From: Nicotiana tabacum
Lineage: Eukaryota > Streptophyta > Magnoliopsida > Solanales > Solanaceae
Direction: 5' to 3'
DNA length: 64,000 nt
Assembly: GCF_000715075.1 (NCBI RefSeq)
Contig: NC_134082.1
Location: 145,936,948 to 146,000,947, forward strand
Shown here: piece by piece, positions 11,198-22,500 of the stretch
Layout: every line of letters begins with the position of its first letter
How positions within the stretch are numbered: position 1 is the stretch's first letter
Translations under genes and position numbers: made by a program
The notes under the pieces: generated by a model
Told to the model about the DNA's origin: nothing
Database searches by the model: none
What the model saw: only the letters and a program-made list of their open reading frames with translations

Positions 11198-12640
11198 ATG
11201 GTGAGGACATGTGCTACCCGAGATGATCAGGCACCCATACCCCCTACTAAGCCGTTAGAGGCTGGGGCCAGGGTAAAGGCCGAGGATACACACGTGGTGC
11301 AGCCATAGCACCTATGCGAGCTGCCGCCGAGGTACCACCAGCGGGTCCAGCCAGAGTCCAGGCACTTGACACACCTACTACTACTACCACATCAGCACTT
11401 TAGGAGACTTTGGCGCAGTTCATGAGCATGTACACCACTTTGTCTCAGGTAGGGTTTCGTCCCCTTGCTGCAGCTACATCTCAGGCCAGGGGAGGAGCAC
11501 AAACTCCCGCCGCCCGCACTCCCGAGCAGCGAGTGCATATTGAGCAGGTCCCTGAGATTATTCCTGTACCGCCTGTAGTGCCAGCTCAGCCTGAGGACAG
11601 GGTAGCTGCTTCTGAGGATGAGCAATTGAGGCTTGAGAGGTTCAAGAAGTACAAGCCTCCTATATTCAGTAGTCTAGCATCGGAGGATGCTCTAGGATTT
11701 CTTGATGAGTGTTACCGCATTCTCCGTACCATGGGTATCTCAGGATTGAGCGGGGTTTCTTTCACTACCTTCCAACTTTGAGGAGCTACCTATGAGTGGT
11801 GGCGCACCTATGAGCTAGACAGTCCAGATGAGGCTGCTTCACTGACTTGGACTCAGTTTTTAGATCTGTTCCCGAGGGAGTATGTTCCTCAGAGCCTTAG
11901 GGACGCATGGCGCGTAGAGTTTGAGCATTTGTGTCAGGGTTCTATGACTGTTTCAGAGTATGTTGTCTGTTACACCAGTTTGGCTAGGCATGCACCAAAC
12001 TTGGTTTCTACTGTCCACGAGAGAGTTCGCCGATTTATCGAGGGCCTTATTCCCAACATTAGGTCTAGCATGGCTCGTGAATTGGAGATGAATATTTCTT
12101 ATCAACAGGTGGTGAGCATCGCTAGGAGGATTGAGGGTATGCATGCTAGAGAGAGAGAGGAGAGGGAGGCCAAGAGGTCTCGAGAGTCGGGCCATTATTC
12201 TGGTGCATGTACCCCAGTTGCAGGTCGTTATGGTAGAGGTTATATGCGTCACCCTGTTCATTCAGCTCTTCCAGCCACCAGTGGTATTCCAGCTCCTCCT
12301 AGATCTCAGGAGCCTTATTATACACCTCCGGTTTCTAGCGCGCCTCCTACGCGTAGTGCTTTCAAGGGTTAGTCCAGCAGACCTGGCCCTAGCCAGTCAC
12401 AACCACCACGTCCTCCCAGAGCTTGTTTTGAGTGTGGTGACACATGCCATATGGTGAGGGATTGCCCCAGACTTAGGAGGGGTACACCTCCACATATTTC
12501 TCAGTCACAATGTGCCCCGCAGAGTTCTTAGGCTGTGGTTACAGCTCCAGTTGCTACCCCACCTGCTCAGCTAGCTAGAGGTGGAGGTCGGGGAGGTAGA
12601 GGTCGCCCTAGAGGAGGAGGCTAGGCTAGATACTATGCCC
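11198..12640 (+). pseudogene. gag: gag of the Tekay element, broken
   Basis: The probable start is the ATG at 11198, followed by MVRTCATRDDQAP. A frame change lies between about 11250 and 11290. From there gag is open in one frame shared with pol, except for TAG at 11401, TGA at 11779, and TAG at 12370, 12529 and 12622. The capsid-type core spans about 11640-12190 and includes YEWWRTYELDSPDEA. The zinc knuckle at about 12424-12465 reads CFECGDTCHMVRDC and keeps all C-x2-C-x4-H-x4-C ligands. A Gly/Arg-rich tail precedes protease. Confidence 0.8.
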
Positions 12641-12693
12641 TTCCTCCCCATACCCAGGCTTTTGCCTCCGATTCTATCATCATAAGTATTATA

Positions 12694-14530
12694 TTGGTTT
12701 GTCACAGAGATGCATCGGTTCTATTCGATCCAGGCTCTACTTACTCTTATGTGTCTTCTTATTTTGCTCCGCATTTGGGTGTACCTCGGGATTCTTTGAG
12801 TTCCCCTGTTTATGTTTCTACTCCTGTGGGAGATTCTCTTGTTGTGGACCATGTTTATCGGTCGTGTTTGGTTGCTCTTAGTGGTTTTGAGACCAGAGCC
12901 GATTTATTGTTACTCAACATGGTTGATTTTGATATTATCTTGGGCATGGACTGGTTGACGCCCCATTATGCTATTCTTGATTGTCACGCCAAAACTGTGA
13001 CGTTGGCTATGCCAGGTGTACCGCATGTTGAGTGGAGGGGTACCTTAGATTACACCCCCAGTAGAGTCATTTCTTTTCTTAAAGCTCAGCGTATGGTTGA
13101 GAAGGGGTGTGACACATATTTAGCTTATGTGAGAGATGTCTGTATTGATACCCCTTCAGTTGATTCAGTTCCAGTAGTACGAGATTATCCCGATGTGTTT
13201 CCAGCTGACCTTCTAGGCATGCCGCGTGATAGAGATATTGATTTTGGCATTGATCTGTTGCTAGGCACTCAGCCCATTTCTATTCCTCCATATCGTATGG
13301 CTCCTCCTAAGTTGAAGGAGTTGAAGGATCAGTTATAGGAATTGCTTAATAAGAGTTTTATTCGGCCCAGTGTATCACCTTGGGGTGCTCCTGTCTTGTT
13401 TGTGAATAAAAAGGATGGTTCTATGCGTATGTGTATTGATTATCGCCAGTTGAACAAGGTTACAGTGAAGAACCGTTATCCTTTGCCTCGTATTGATGAT
13501 CTGTTTGACCAGCTTTAGGGCGCACGAGTGTTTTCTAAGATTGATTTGCGCTCAGGTTACCATCAGTTGAAGATTCGGGAGCCAGATATCCCAAATATCA
13601 CTTTCAGGACTCGGTATGGTCATTACGAGTTCCTTGTTATGTCATTTGGGCTGACCAATGCCCCAGCAGCCTTTATGCATTTGATGCACAGTGTGTTTCG
13701 GCCGTATCTTGACTCGTTCATCATTGTCTTTATTGATGATATTATGGTGTATTCCTGAAGTCGGGAAGATCATGAGCAGTACCTGAGGACCGTGCTTTAG
13801 ACTTTGAGAGAGAAGAAGTTATATGCTAAATTCTCGAAATGTGAGTTTTGGTTGGATTCAATGGCATTCTTAGGCCACGTGGTATCGAGTGAGGGTATTC
13901 AGGTGGATCTGAAGAAGATAGAGGTCGTACAGAGTTGGCCCAGACCATCCTCAGCTATCGAGATCCGTAGTTTCCTTGGTTTGGCTGGTTACTACCATCG
14001 TTTTGTGGAGGGGTTTTCATCGATTGCAGCCCCTATGACTAAATTGACCCAGAAGGGTGCTCCGTTTCAGTTGACGAAGGAGTGTGAGGCAAGCTTTCAG
14101 AAGCTCAAGGCAGCATTGACTACAACCCCAATTTTGATACTGCCTACAGGTTCGGGGTCTTATATGGTCTATTGTGACGCCTCGAGGGTTGGCCTCGAAG
14201 CGGTGTTAATGCAGGACAATAGGGTGATTGCCTACGCGTCCAGACAATTAAAGATACATGAGAAGAACTACCTTGTTCACGACCTTAAGTTAGCTGCCAT
14301 TGTTCACGCCCTAAAGATTTGGTGCCATTACTTATATGGTGTACCTTGTGAGATTTATACTGACCATCGGAGCTTGCAGCATTTGTTCAACCAAAAGGAT
14401 CTAAATTTGTGCCAGAGGAGGTGGTTAGAGTTGCTAAAGGACTATGATATCACTATTTACTATCGCTCGGGCAAGGCTAACGTGGTGGCCGATGCTTTGA
14501 GTCGCCGGGTAGAGAGTTTGAGGAGTTTGG
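12694..14530 (+). pseudogene. pol: Protease, reverse transcriptase and RNase H of the Tekay element, broken
   Basis: Protease has the motif LFDPGSTYSYVSS with its Asp, and the flap-side motif IILGMDWL. Reverse transcriptase follows from about 13345, with [24 protein letters not shown] and the catalytic box FIDDIMVYS near 13735. RNase H starts at about 14160 (VYCDASRVG) and includes [10 protein letters not shown]. Everything is in the gag frame, interrupted by TAG at 13336, 13516 and 13798 and TGA at 13756. Three of the four stops fit a Gln codon CAG changed to TAG. Confidence 0.88.
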
Positions 14531-16117
14531 CTTATTTACCAGCATCACAGAGGCCTATGGCGATGGATATTCAGACCTTAGCCAGCCAGTTTGTAAGATT
14601 GGATCTTTCGGAGCCCCTAGCTTGCTTGATTTCTCGGTCTTCTTTATTTGATCGTATCAGGGAGCAGCAATATGATGACCATCATTTGCTTGTCCTCAAG
14701 GACAAGGTTCAGGACGGTGATGCTAGGGATGTGACTATTGGTGATGATGGGGTATTGAGGATGCAGGGTCGGATTTGTGTACCCAATGTTGAGGGGCTTC
14801 AGGAGTTGATTCTGGAGGAAGCACATAGCTTGCGGTATTCCATTCATCCTACTGCCGCGAAGATGTATTAGTATTTGAGGCATCACTATTGGTAGAGGCA
14901 TATGAAGAGAGATATATTTGGATTCGTAGCTCGGTGTCTCAACTATTAGCAGGTGAAGTATAAGCACCAGAGACTGGGTGGGTTGCTTCAGTAGATAGAG
15001 ATTCCGGAGTGGAAGTGGGAGCAGATCACCATGGACTTTGTAGTTGGGATCCCACAGACTTTGAAGAAGTTTGATGCTATTTGGGTGATTGTGGATTGGC
15101 TGGCCATATCCGCTCATTTCATTCCTGTGTGTACTACTTATTCTTCGGAGCGGTTGATAGAGATTTATATCCGGGAGATTGTTCATCTGCATGGTATTCT
15201 AGTTTCCATCATTTCAGATAGAGATACATAGTTCACATCACGGTTCTGGAGAGCCGCTTAGCATGAGTTAGGTACTCGGGTAGAGTTGAGTACATTATTT
15301 CACCCTCAGACGGAAGGATAGTCCGAATGCACTATTTAGATTCTTGAGGATATGCTCCGTGCAAGTGTGATTGAGTTTGGAGGGTCTTGGGATCAGTTCT
15401 TGCCATTGGTGGAGTTTGCTTACAACAACAGCTATCAGCCCAGAAGTTAGATGACACCGTATGAGGCTTTATATGGTAGGCGGTGCAGATCTCCGGTGAG
15501 TTGGTTTGAGCCAGGTGAGGCCATACTATTAGGCATAGACTTGGTTCAGGATGCTTTGGAGAAGGTTAAGGTAATTTAGGATAGACTCCGTACAACCCAG
15601 TCCAGACAAAAGTGTTCCGGTTCGCGATGTTTCCTATATGGTTGGAGAGCGGGTTCTGCTTCGGGTTTCGCCTATGAAGGGCGTCATGAGGTTTAGGAAG
15701 AAAGAGAAGTTGAGTCCGAAGTTTATTGGCCCTTTTGAGATATTGAGGCGTGTTGGGGAGGTTGTTTGTGAGATGGCCTTACCTCCCAGCTTGGCAGGAG
15801 TTCATCCGGTATTTCATGTTTCGATGCTCCGGAGGTATCATAGCGACCCATCGCACGTGTTGGATTTTAGTTCAGTCTAGTTGGACAAGGATCTATCTTA
15901 TGTTGAGGAGATAGTGGCAATATTGGACATGCAGATTAGAAAGCTGAGGTCAAAGAACATTGCTTTGGTAAAGGTTTAGTGGTGGGGCCAGCCGGTCGAG
16001 GAGGCGACCTGGGAGACCGAGAAGAATATGCACAGCCGTTACCCTCATCTCTTCACTACTTCAGGTATATCTCTATGCTCGTTCGAGGACGAACGAATGT
16101 TTAAGTGTAGGAGGATG
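14531..16117 (+). pseudogene. pol: Integrase with C-terminal chromodomain of the Tekay element, broken
   Basis: The integrase zinc-binding region lies near 14815-14950. Its second Cys appears to be replaced by Tyr (CLNY before a TAG at 14947). The catalytic core runs from about 15025 (TMDFVVGIP) to about 15330 (SEC, with the Glu). The GPFE motif of the C-terminal domain is near 15736 and HVSMLRRY near 15815. A chromodomain follows (YVEEIVAILD, then WWGQPVEEATWE at about 15980). TAG stops occur at 14869, 14893, 14947, 14992, 15229, 15259, 15319, 15337, 15448, 15577, 15878 and 15977, with a frameshift near 15610. Confidence 0.85.
16103..16115 (+). other. Polypurine tract of the Tekay element
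   Basis: AAGTGTAGGAGGA immediately precedes the TGTGACGACT start of the 3' LTR, the position of the plus-strand primer. Confidence 0.65.
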
Positions 16118-16291
16118 TGACGACTCGGCCAATCGTCTTAAGAATTAACGCCCTGATCCCCTATTAACTGCTTTCTCCAAGTTTAATTCTGCTAATTTGA
16201 TTCGCCGGGAAGTTCGGTTGTGAGTTTCGGAGAGTTTTGGGTCACTTAGTCCCTGAATGAGAGCTTGTGTTAGAAAATTGACCGTAGTCGA

Positions 16292-17893
16292 AACAGTGTG
16301 AAGACGGCCTCGGAATGGAAATCTGATGGTTCCATTAGCTCTGTTGGGTGATTTTGGGGTTGGGAGCGTGTTTGGATAGTGTTTTGGAGGTCCGTAGCTC
16401 ATTTAGGCTTGAAATGCCGAAGGTTGAATTTTTGAAGTTTCCGGTCCGATAGTGAGATTTTGATCCAAGGGATAGAATAGAATTCCGGAAGTTGCAGTAG
16501 TTCTGTCATGTCACTTGGGATGTGTGTGCAAAATTTCAGATCATTCGGACGTGGTTTGATTATATGTTTGATCAAAAGCGTAATTTGAGGAAATTTTGAG
16601 TTCTTAGGCTTAAATCCTTGATTAATTCGAGTTTTTAATGTTGTTTCAGGAACAATGTGAAAACGACCTCAGAATGGAAATCCGATGGTTCCATTAGCTC
16701 TGTTGGGTGATTTTGGGGTTGGGAGCGTGTTTGGATAGTGTTTTGGAGGTCCGTAGCTCATTTAGGCTTGAAATGCCGAAGGTTGAATTTTTGAAGTTTC
16801 CGGTCCGATAGTGAGATTTTGATCCAAGGGTCAGAATAGAATTCCGGAAGTTGCAGTAGTTCCGTCATGTCACTTGGGATGTGTGTGCAAAATTTCAGAT
16901 CATTCGGACGTGGTTTAATTATGTGTTTGATCGAAAGCGTAATTTGAGGAAATTTGGAGTTCTTAGGCTTAAATCCTTGATTAATTCGAGTTTCTGATGT
17001 TGTTTCAGGAACTGTGTGAAGACGGCCTCAGAATGGAAATCTGATGGTTCCATTAGCTCTGTTGGGTGATTTTGGGGTTGGGAGCGTGTTTGGATAGTGT
17101 TTTGGAGGTCCGTAGCTCATTTAGGCTTGAAATGCCGAAGGTTGAATTTTTGAAGTTTCCGGTCCGATAGTGAGATTTTGATCCAAGGGTCAGAATAGAA
17201 TTCCGGAAGTTGCAGTAGTTCCGTCATGTCACTTGGGATGTGTGTGCAAAATTTCAGATCATTCGGACGTGGTTTGATTATGTGTTTGATCGAAAGCGTA
17301 ATTTGAGGAAATTTGGAGTTCTTAGGCTTAAATCCTTGATTAATTCGAGTTTCTGATGTTGTTTCAGGAACAGTGTGAAGACGGCCTTAGAATGGAAATC
17401 CGATGGTTCCATTAGTTCTGTTGGGTGATTTTGGGGTTGGGAGCGTGTTTGGATAGTGTTTTGGAGGTCCGTAGCTCATTTAGGCTTGTAATGCCGAAGG
17501 TTGAATTTTTGAAGTTTCCGGTCTGATAGTGAGATTTTGATCCAAGGGTCAAATAGAATTCCGGAAGTTGCAGTAGTTCCGTTATGTCACTTGGGATGTG
17601 TGTGCAAAATTTCAGATTATTCGGACATGGTTTGATTATGTGTTTGATCGAAAGCGTAATTTGAGGAAATTTGGAGTTCTTAGGCTTAAATCCTTGATTA
17701 ATTCGAGTTTTTGATGTTGTTTCAGGAACAGTGTGAAGACAGCCTTAGAATGGAAATCCGATGGTTCCATTAGCTCTGTTGGTTGATTTTGGGGTTGGGA
17801 GCGTGTTTGGATAGTGTTTTGGAGGTTCTTAGCTCATTTAGGCTTGAAATGACGAAGGTTGAATTTTTGAAGTTTCCGGTCCGATAGTGAGAT
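16292..17893. repeat. 359-bp tandem array in the Tekay 3' LTR
   Basis: Units begin at 16292, 16651, 17010, 17369 and 17727, a spacing of 359, 359, 359 and 358 bp. Four are full length and the fifth is cut at about 17893. Each unit starts near GTGTGAAGACGGCCT and ends near TGTTGTTTCAGGAAC. The 5' LTR has a single copy starting near 8292. Confidence 0.92.
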
Positions 17894-18856
17894 ATAAATA
17901 GTTGCCTTTGCGGAAGCTGGTCACTTAAGGGAAAGTCGCAGATGCAACACTTGTTCCGCAGATGCAGTCCCAGGGTCGCAAAATGCGGAAATCGCTGGGC
18001 AGAACATATAAATAGTTGCCTTTGCAGAATTTGGCTATTCTTCAACCATTTTCATCCGGGTTTGGAACTTTTGAGAGGGACTTTTGAGGAAAACAAAGGG
18101 AAATAGATTGGAGGTAATGTCCTTGACTTTATAACTCGTTTTTATGTGATAAAAGACCTAATTAATGGTGAGAAATTTGGAAAAAAAGGGTAATTAGGGC
18201 TTGAGTTTAAGAGACCTTTGATTGAGGATTTGAGGGGTCATTTGGACTCCGATTTCTGTGTTCTTATTATGTATAGACTCGTGAGAGTACGAGGTTTCTG
18301 AAAATATAAATTTCACCTGATTCCGGGATGTTGGCCTGAGGGGCATTTTGGTCATTTTACATATTTTCACGTATTAGCTTAGAATTTAATTGTAAGATCA
18401 GTTACTTGAAGTGTTATTTACAATATGTGATTGAATTGAATAGATTTGGGTCATTTGGAGTCGGATACTCGTGGCAAAAGTGTGGTTTCAAGTTGATTTT
18501 GAGCCGGTTTGAGGTAAGTGGCTTGTCTAACCTTGTGTGGGGGACCTTCCCCTTAGGATTGGTATACTTGGTAATTGAAATGCCCTGTACGTGAGATGAT
18601 GAGTGTGTACTTGTGCTAATTGTTGGAAATCTGGTTTTCTTAAGTAATTACTAGTTTATTTCTTTTCCTGTTTCTACTTCTTGCACTATTAAGCCTGTTG
18701 TTAGCTTAGGAAAGCATGTCTAACTGACTTAATTTACTTTATTTGATTTAACCTGCCTTCCTTGGATTCTGTGCAGCATGCTAGGCTAGAATCACTTGTC
18801 GCCTTAATATGAAATCTTGCCATTTCTGTATATCTTCCTACTGTTGTTGTGTATTT

Positions 18857-19270
18857 ACTTTGGGACTACGGATGTGGGATTCCGATAGTTCCCCCCACCC
18901 CTTGTTTGTTTACTTTGGAACTACGGGTTAGATTCCCGGTAGATCCCCCTGCATATTTACTTTTGGATTATGGGTTAGATTCTCGGTAGATCCCCCTGCA
19001 CATTTACTTAGGGACTACAGGATAGATTCCCGGTAGACCCCCCTGCATATTTACTTTGGGACTACGGGTTAGATTCCCGGTAGATCCCCCTGCACAGTTA
19101 TATAGAACTACGGGAATGTACCCGGTAGATTCCCCTAGTACTGGGTATTTACATTTGGGACTACGGATCGGGATTCCGGTAGATCCCTGCGCATTATTAG
19201 TTGGACTACGAGACGGGATCCCGGGAGATCCACTGGACAGTTGTAATTGGGACTACAGAACGGTATCCTG
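18857..19270. repeat. Hairpin minisatellite in the Tekay 3' LTR
   Basis: This is the counterpart of the array at 9891-10311, with the same GGGACTAC...GTAGATCCCC units. It has an added unit near 19010 and lost one near the 3' end, so the arrays have changed copy content since insertion. Confidence 0.8.
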
Positions 19271-19578
19271 GAAGGTGCCCCGGTTGTTATCTTTTTGTTG
19301 AGTTGTATTTCTTTCCGTGGCTTGTGTTGTCTCTGTTCTAGTTGTTGTTGTTCTATCAATTCTATGTTATTTCTTACTGTTGCACTTATCTATACTGTTT
19401 TATTCCACAGTGTTAACTCGTATATTGTATTTAACCTCAGTAGGGCCCTGGCCTTCCTCGTCACTACCCAACCGAGGTAAGACTTGACACTTACTGAGTA
19501 CCGTTGTGGTGTACTCATGCCCCTTCTGTGCATGTTTTTCATATGCAGATCCAGGTACTGCTGATCAGGCCTACTATC

Positions 19579-22500
19579 TGTCATACCTCCTTTTTACCTA
19601 CACCCCCCGGGAAGGGAGTATATAAGGGAGTTTTTCCAATCAAAGGACAATCGAAACGGGTTTTATTTATTTATTTCAGAGTCGCCACTTGGGAGATTTA
19701 TGGTGTCCCAAGTCACCGGTTTTAATCCCGAGTCGAGGAAAATATGACTCTGTTTAACAGTCTGCGAACCAGAAATCCGAGTAAGGAATTCTGTTAACCC
19801 GGGAGGCACTCTCGAATTCCGTGGTTCTAGCACGATCGCTTAACAATTTATACTTGGCCTAATTATCTGAATTATTACACATTTTAAACTTATTGCGTAT
19901 TTTTAACTTTTATTACCACTTTTAATTTGATTATTTATAATTATAGAATTGTCTTGAAACGAATCATGCGTACGTATATTGTCATTGGCCGAAGTTACGC
20001 GTGCTTAAAACAAACTACGAACATTTGTCATTTTTGTATGATTAAATGGTAGGCGGCGCGCCTCGGACTATATAAGCTAATTTAATTTAATAACCTCCGA
20101 AAACCCATTTTTTATTAAGAAGATTTGCTCGAAGTTGCGCGAACGCATACCCCGAATTGTCTTTAGAATTGTAATCATGTCACGCGAACGTGTCCACAAC
20201 CACACTAATATTTTATTAAGATTAAGATTGTTTCGCCCGATGTTGTGCGAACGTATACTCTGATTTTTTCTTTCAAGAAATCATAACCGTGTCACACGGA
20301 CATGTCCACAATCACATAATATTTTAAACGGCCCTAAAGGTTTCTCTACGAATGTTTATTATTTTATATCTATATTAAGATGAGAGCCGTGGGAATTCAC
20401 TGAATCGCGCACCTCGATTTCCAAAGAGTCAAGATTCATTAAGTGTTGGCCATAGGTTATATGATTTAAATGTGTGAATGGTACGCCTCAAATTATTCAA
20501 CTAGAAGAATTAAGGAGATAATTAAAACTAATTTGAAATTAAAAATCACAACCACACCGCGAAAATAGTATCCGTGATTCAATTATATGCCTAGAGCTTG
20601 ATCACCATATTCACAAGTTATTTGTTCTCTTCCTATGCTTGAGACCAATTGTATGTGTTTTAAAACTTGCAAAGTGGTTTACATGTAAAGTTGGGAGAAA
20701 TTTAGCTGATATGCATACCATTTGTTTTATGAAATAGCCGTCACTCCACCCGGAGCAAACTCAATTTTGTATATCCTTTACTTGAAATGCCGAAATCAGT
20801 ACTCGCAAACCCAATCATCTTCTACGCATTTATTATTTTTTTAGTCCAAGTCCTAATTATTCTGTTAATTCGCTTATGACGATTGAGTTTTAGACGAACA
20901 ACATCAAACCAATTATTGTCCAAACTTGTGAAAACTATTTACAACTACCAAATCTATACCTTGTAATAATGTTGACATTATTTTTTGTTATAAGAAATGG
21001 GCTAATTGCACTCCTAAGTTAAAATAGGCAATTTATTGTTAAGAAAGAAAACTAGTTAACAAATTGATTTGATAGACAAATTCACACCACATATACCACG
21101 AATACACAACTGAACCTTTCAGAATATTCCAATACTTTAAGCATAATGGATTATATCAATTTACCTCTAACTTATGGTTATCCCAACAGTTGTTATCATA
21201 CAAGATTACATACAAGCAAAAAACACTTATTTCAACTAGAATTAAAACAAAATTTCGATGTTTGACGAAATATACTATTGTGGTTTCTTGATATTTCCAT
21301 ACTACCATGCACTTAGCTAACTGGGCTTAAACACAAAATTTAACTAATGGTCAACCTTCTACCAAGTTCCCCATCTCAGCAGTTCGAAAGCAGCCATAAT
21401 CAATGAGCTTCAGAAATAAGTAAAATTATTGTAGGGCTTATACTAATTTCAACAGAGGCAAGTTGAGTAATAGCTCTCATGTTGAGCATGTGATATGTTA
21501 ATTAACTAATAAACAAAACTGAAACTTAAACTAATATATATTTAAATGGGCAGAAGACATATTTGGAACTCCGTATTTCATTTCATTGCGCTATCGAAAC
21601 CCTGTATGAGATAAGTCTAAAAACATATACCTGGAAATGAGAGTAAAAAGGGGTAAGATTCAGCAGTAGCAACAGCAAGACCCAGCGGCAGAAATACACC
21701 AAGGAAAACCAATTTTGAGTCAAATTCAAACCAGTAGAAAGATCAAATGATGATCAGTTAATAAAAAATGCAGCCAACACTTGAACCAAACACTTGAAAA
21801 CTAACAAGTTCAAATCATTTTTAACATCTGATTATTCAGGAATTATTTCAGAAATGAAAAGCCTTAAGAAGTTCAGAAATTTTAATGGAACAGTAATATT
21901 TGTATAATTTCCCGTATTTTCCTGAATGTTTTTCTTTCTTCCCCAATGCCCCTCTCTCTAAATGTCTCCTCCTCTTATACAGACCCGCCTTACCTTTTTA
22001 AACCTACTGCCCGACCCCTCTTTCCCACTAAAATTTGAATTTTTTCCACTTAAAACCCACTAAGAAAAACTTTTCCTTATTTTCAGCCCTCATTCCCTTT
22101 TGTTCCCCATTACCAAATTAATTTAAAGACATTAATATCCCACTAACAAAACACTAACATTAAAATATTATCTTAACTGTTTCATTCCCAAATCACTCTT
22201 GAAACCCCTTAATATTACTGCCCCTAATACAATTATTCAATTGTATTAAAACTCAATTCTGAAATCTGTTCAAGCTAACAAAGATTTAAAAACTAAACCT
22301 GACTAACAGCTATAACCAAACTTATTGACAGCTAAATGACTAAGGTTGAACTCCAATTGACACAAATGAACTGAATTTAAATCACCACATAGAACTCAAC
22401 AGAATCATTTAAACTGAAATTGAAAATTGAATCAAAATGCACATGAATGCAGGTTAATTGTCAGCCTACTGACAATGCCCTGAAGCTAAGTGTCCACAGA

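Larger units (their letters stand above)
16116..19578 (+). repeat. 3' LTR of the Tekay element, left part
   Basis: It starts TGTGACGACT and is colinear with the 5' LTR except for a 359-bp tandem expansion (16292-17893) and loss of the segment matching about 8450-8925. It stops at CTATC (19574-19578), the target duplication of the nested Ogre, and resumes at 43153. Confidence 0.9.

Noticed and set aside
14644..15192. 182-residue minus-strand ORF within Tekay integrase
   Set aside because: It is the shadow of the plus-strand integrase, which has conserved motifs; the minus frame has none.
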